Positions 46,476 to 64,000 of a DNA stretch of 64,000 nucleotides are shown piece after piece (the stretch's first letter is position 1; the number at the start of each line of letters is the position of its first letter). The translations under genes and the position numbers were made by a program. Under the pieces are notes generated by a model, which had not been told where the DNA came from, ran no database searches, and saw nothing but the letters and a program-made list of their open reading frames with translations. The DNA comes from Equus caballus. Its lineage: Eukaryota; Chordata; Mammalia; Perissodactyla; Equidae. The stretch lies in assembly GCF_041296265.1 (NCBI RefSeq), contig NC_091693.1, positions 17,000,001 to 17,064,000 of the forward strand, in the 5' to 3' direction.

Positions 46476-46828
46476 TGGGTTCCGAAGAGTATCGGTGTGG
46501 GAACTTCGCGGGCCGGGCCGGGCCCGAAGGCGCGGCCCGCGGACCGCGCAGGCGCCACCGCTCTAGGTCAAGTCCGCGGCAAGGGGTGCGGCCGGGGGTG
46601 TGTGTGTGTATTTCAAGGCATCCCCCCCCAACGCCTCCCCGCTAGCCGAGTCTCCGTCTCTGGTCCCGCCCCTTTCTCGGAAGTGACCGGCGGGTCGTCC
46701 AACCAGAGCGGCGGGCCGGGCGCGGTGCAGCCAATGGCGCGGCGGGGGAGGAGCTGGGGAGGGGGCTCGCAGGGCCCGTGCGGGGGGCTGGGGGCCTCGA
46801 AGGGCTCCGGAGCCGCGACGGGCGAGCC

Positions 46829-63389
<16,561 letters not shown>

Positions 63390-63486
63390 GTGAGGACCGG
63401 CGTGGAAGAAGAGTCTTCACCCCTGTGCTCTGGGGGCTGACATGTCTGAATTTGAGAGAGGGGTGGTGGGATGGTTAAGGGGATGC

Positions 63487-64000
63487 GTGGATGGATGGAT
63501 GGATGGATGGATGGACCATTGTATTCATTAGGTGGATGATGGTGGATACATGGATGGGTGATGTTTAGACAGATATTTGGATGGATGGATGGATGGACCA
63601 TTGTATTCATTAGGTGGATGATGGTGTATATACATGGATTGGTGATGTTTAGACAGATATTTGGATGGATGGATGGATGGATGGATGGTTGGACCATTGT
63701 ATTCATTAGGTGGATGATGGTGGATACATGGATGGGTGATGTTTAGACACATATTTGGATGGATGGATGGATGGATGGACCATTGTATTCATTAGGTGGA
63801 TGATGGTGTATATACATGGATAGGTGATGTTTAGACAGATATTTGGATGGATGGATGGATGGACCATTGTATTCATTAGGTGGATGATGGTGGATACATG
63901 GATGGGTGATGTTTAGACAGATATTTGGATGGATGCATGGATGGATGGATGGATGGACCATTGTATTCATTAGGTGGATGATGGTGTATACATGGATCGG
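63487..64000 (+). repeat. GGAT microsatellite and two-unit higher-order minisatellite in HIF3A intron 11
   Basis: Six copies of an 80-96 bp unit run to the window edge, with the landmark ACCATTGTATTCATTAGGTG at about 63515, 63598, 63694, 63780, 63864 and 63958. Each unit has a variable GGAT run. Two unit types alternate strictly: type A carries GGTGGATACATGGATGGGTG, type B carries GGTGTATA(TA)CATGGAT. The order is A B A B A B, so the true repeat is a dimer of about 180 bp. The array continues beyond the window. Confidence 0.9.

Overview
The window is mammalian nuclear DNA. It has spliced genes with GT/AG introns, CpG-rich promoters, and dense interspersed repeats (L1, L2, MIR, MaLR-type LTRs, class I ERV remains). 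The youngest SINEs are tRNA-derived ERE elements (a 'ggccggcccggtggc' head, a 'gatgttagctcaggg' body), which points to a perissodactyl, most likely an equid; the species cannot be fixed by eye. The genes match the human 19q13.32 neighbourhood.

Layout. 0-9 kb: an old L1 piece, a class I ERV pol fragment, an orphan CpG island at about 2.3-3.1 kb, and an L1 3' end carrying an ERE. 9.17-12.69 kb: PGLYRP1 (+), complete in three exons. 12.84-12.96 kb: the MIR769 hairpin (-). 13.27-15.35 kb: the last seven coding exons of CCDC61 (-), tail to tail with PGLYRP1. 15.4-46.1 kb: no gene I can support. This stretch holds a nest of LTR elements at 17-27 kb (including a minus-strand class I ERV with two LTRs at 21.6-27.0 kb), two further CpG-rich islands (27.1-27.8 and 38.5-38.8 kb), many EREs, L1s and L2s, and good CTCF-like motifs. 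46.83 kb to the right edge: HIF3A (+), eleven coding exons (479 codons) ending just before the exon that carries the oxygen-regulated LxxLAP proline. Two HIF3A introns hold unusual minisatellites.

The genes are not an operon or pathway. PGLYRP1 is a secreted antibacterial protein, CCDC61 a centriole/centriolar-satellite protein, HIF3A a hypoxia transcription factor, and MIR769 a microRNA probably made from the CCDC61 strand.

The most notable feature is the arrangement. As I recall the human map, CCDC61(+), MIR769(+) and PGLYRP1(-) precede HIF3A(+). Here the PGLYRP1-MIR769-CCDC61 block is flipped relative to HIF3A, and CCDC61 stops at an intron: I find none of its 5' exons (about 320 codons) between 15.35 kb and the right edge. 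This fits an inversion, real or an assembly artefact, with one break inside CCDC61. I found no wholly new biological system. The other items worth a second look are the higher-order minisatellite, the CpG islands sharing NRF1-like palindromes, and a possible second HIF3A first exon.
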